Shown in pieces: positions 5,210-5,291 of a DNA stretch of 5,291 nt; the first letter of the stretch is position 1, and each line of letters opens with the position of its first letter. This stretch comes from JAZGBC01 sp036444495. GTDB lineage: Bacteria > Pseudomonadota > Alphaproteobacteria > Kiloniellales > J153. Both the position numbers and the translations under genes were made by a program. Below the pieces are notes generated by a model. That model saw nothing but the letters and a program-made list of their open reading frames with translations. It ran no database searches and was not told where the DNA came from. The stretch is taken from contig JAZGBC010000157.1 of NCBI GenBank assembly GCA_036444495.1, positions 1-5,291 of the forward strand. Direction: 5' to 3'.

Positions 5210-5220
5210 GGGTGGCCGAC

Positions 5221-5291
5221 TCACGCCCGGCGCTTGGGGCGCAGGACGTGGACGTGCTCGGCGGCGTAGAGCTTGCTGTCGGAAAAGTCCG
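5221..5291 (-). CDS. 3' end of an unidentified converging gene
   Basis: On the minus strand, 22 codons run from the window edge to TGA at 5221-5223, reading DFSDSKLYAAEHVHVLRPKR then RA. Codons 5224-5289 nearly all end in G or C (21 of 22), matching the coding style of the neighbours, and the peptide looks like an ordinary soluble C-terminus. I do not recognise the family from so short a piece. It converges on the DUF2207 gene, with the repeat cluster between them. Confidence 0.5.
   Translation of the reverse strand, partial: DFSDSKLYAAEHVHVLRPKRRA

Larger units (their letters stand above)
4960..5217. repeat. Long palindromic element (about 78 bp before interruption)
   Basis: Bases 4969-4994 and 5004-5029 are a perfect 26-bp inverted repeat around the 9-nt loop GAGGAACGG. 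With one T-G wobble the present stem reaches 4966 and 5032. If the inner element (5030-5204 plus one TAATA copy) is removed, the right arm continues at 5205-5217. It then pairs out to GGCC at 4960-4963, with one substitution and one bulged base in total. The core GGACACCATACTTAATTC is AT-rich and unlike the coding DNA nearby. It begins 14 nt after the DUF2207 stop and could act as a bidirectional transcript end. Its shape suits a MITE or a palindrome moved by a Y1 transposase, but no transposase is in the window. Confidence 0.8.

Noticed and set aside
4960..5217. CRISPR array or integron attachment site in the repeat region
   Set aside because: There are no regularly spaced direct repeats with unique spacers and no integrase. 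The repeats are inverted pairs that fit palindromic elements.

Overview
The window is GC-rich, with codons that mostly end in G or C, and fits an alphaproteobacterium. The LemA/DUF2207 pair, CbiD next to CobK, and a palindromic repeat of a type I recall as common in that class point the same way. The taxonomic call is an inference from gene content and style, not a measured placement.

Left part (1-2325): the window opens inside the 3' end of cbiD, the C1 methyltransferase of corrin-ring synthesis. Further on comes cobK/cbiJ (1546-2325), the reductase that acts on the product of CbiD. Between these two consecutive pathway genes sits a two-gene toxin-antitoxin module of the RES-Xre type: an Xre/DUF2384 antitoxin (604-960) and a RES-domain NAD+-degrading toxin (963-1508). 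The module has its own strong sigma70-like promoter (432-460) in a conspicuously AT-rich patch. It also has a 40-codon leader ORF (485-607) with a good ribosome binding site, whose stop overlaps the antitoxin GTG start. No promoter is evident between toxin and cobK, so cobK expression probably depends on read-through from the module or from upstream cob genes.

Middle part (2326-4945): a 98-bp gap with small palindromes is followed by lemA (2424-2990) and a DUF2207 membrane protein gene (3017-4945), a common pair thought to act at the cell envelope. The DUF2207 protein has a signal peptide, an exported beta-rich domain, five membrane segments and a glycine-rich tail.

Right part (4946-5220): the space between the DUF2207 gene and a converging gene (stop at 5221, minus strand, only 22 codons visible) is almost entirely repeat DNA. 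A roughly 78-bp palindrome (arms 4960-4994 and 5004-5024 plus 5205-5217) appears to be split by a 175-bp element (5030-5204). That inner element has 16-bp terminal inverted repeats and a TAATA direct repeat on each side. It carries two REP-like hairpins in opposite orientation whose stems differ by compensated base changes. I regard the toxin-antitoxin insertion with its coupled leader ORF, and this nested repeat, as the two most interesting parts of the window.
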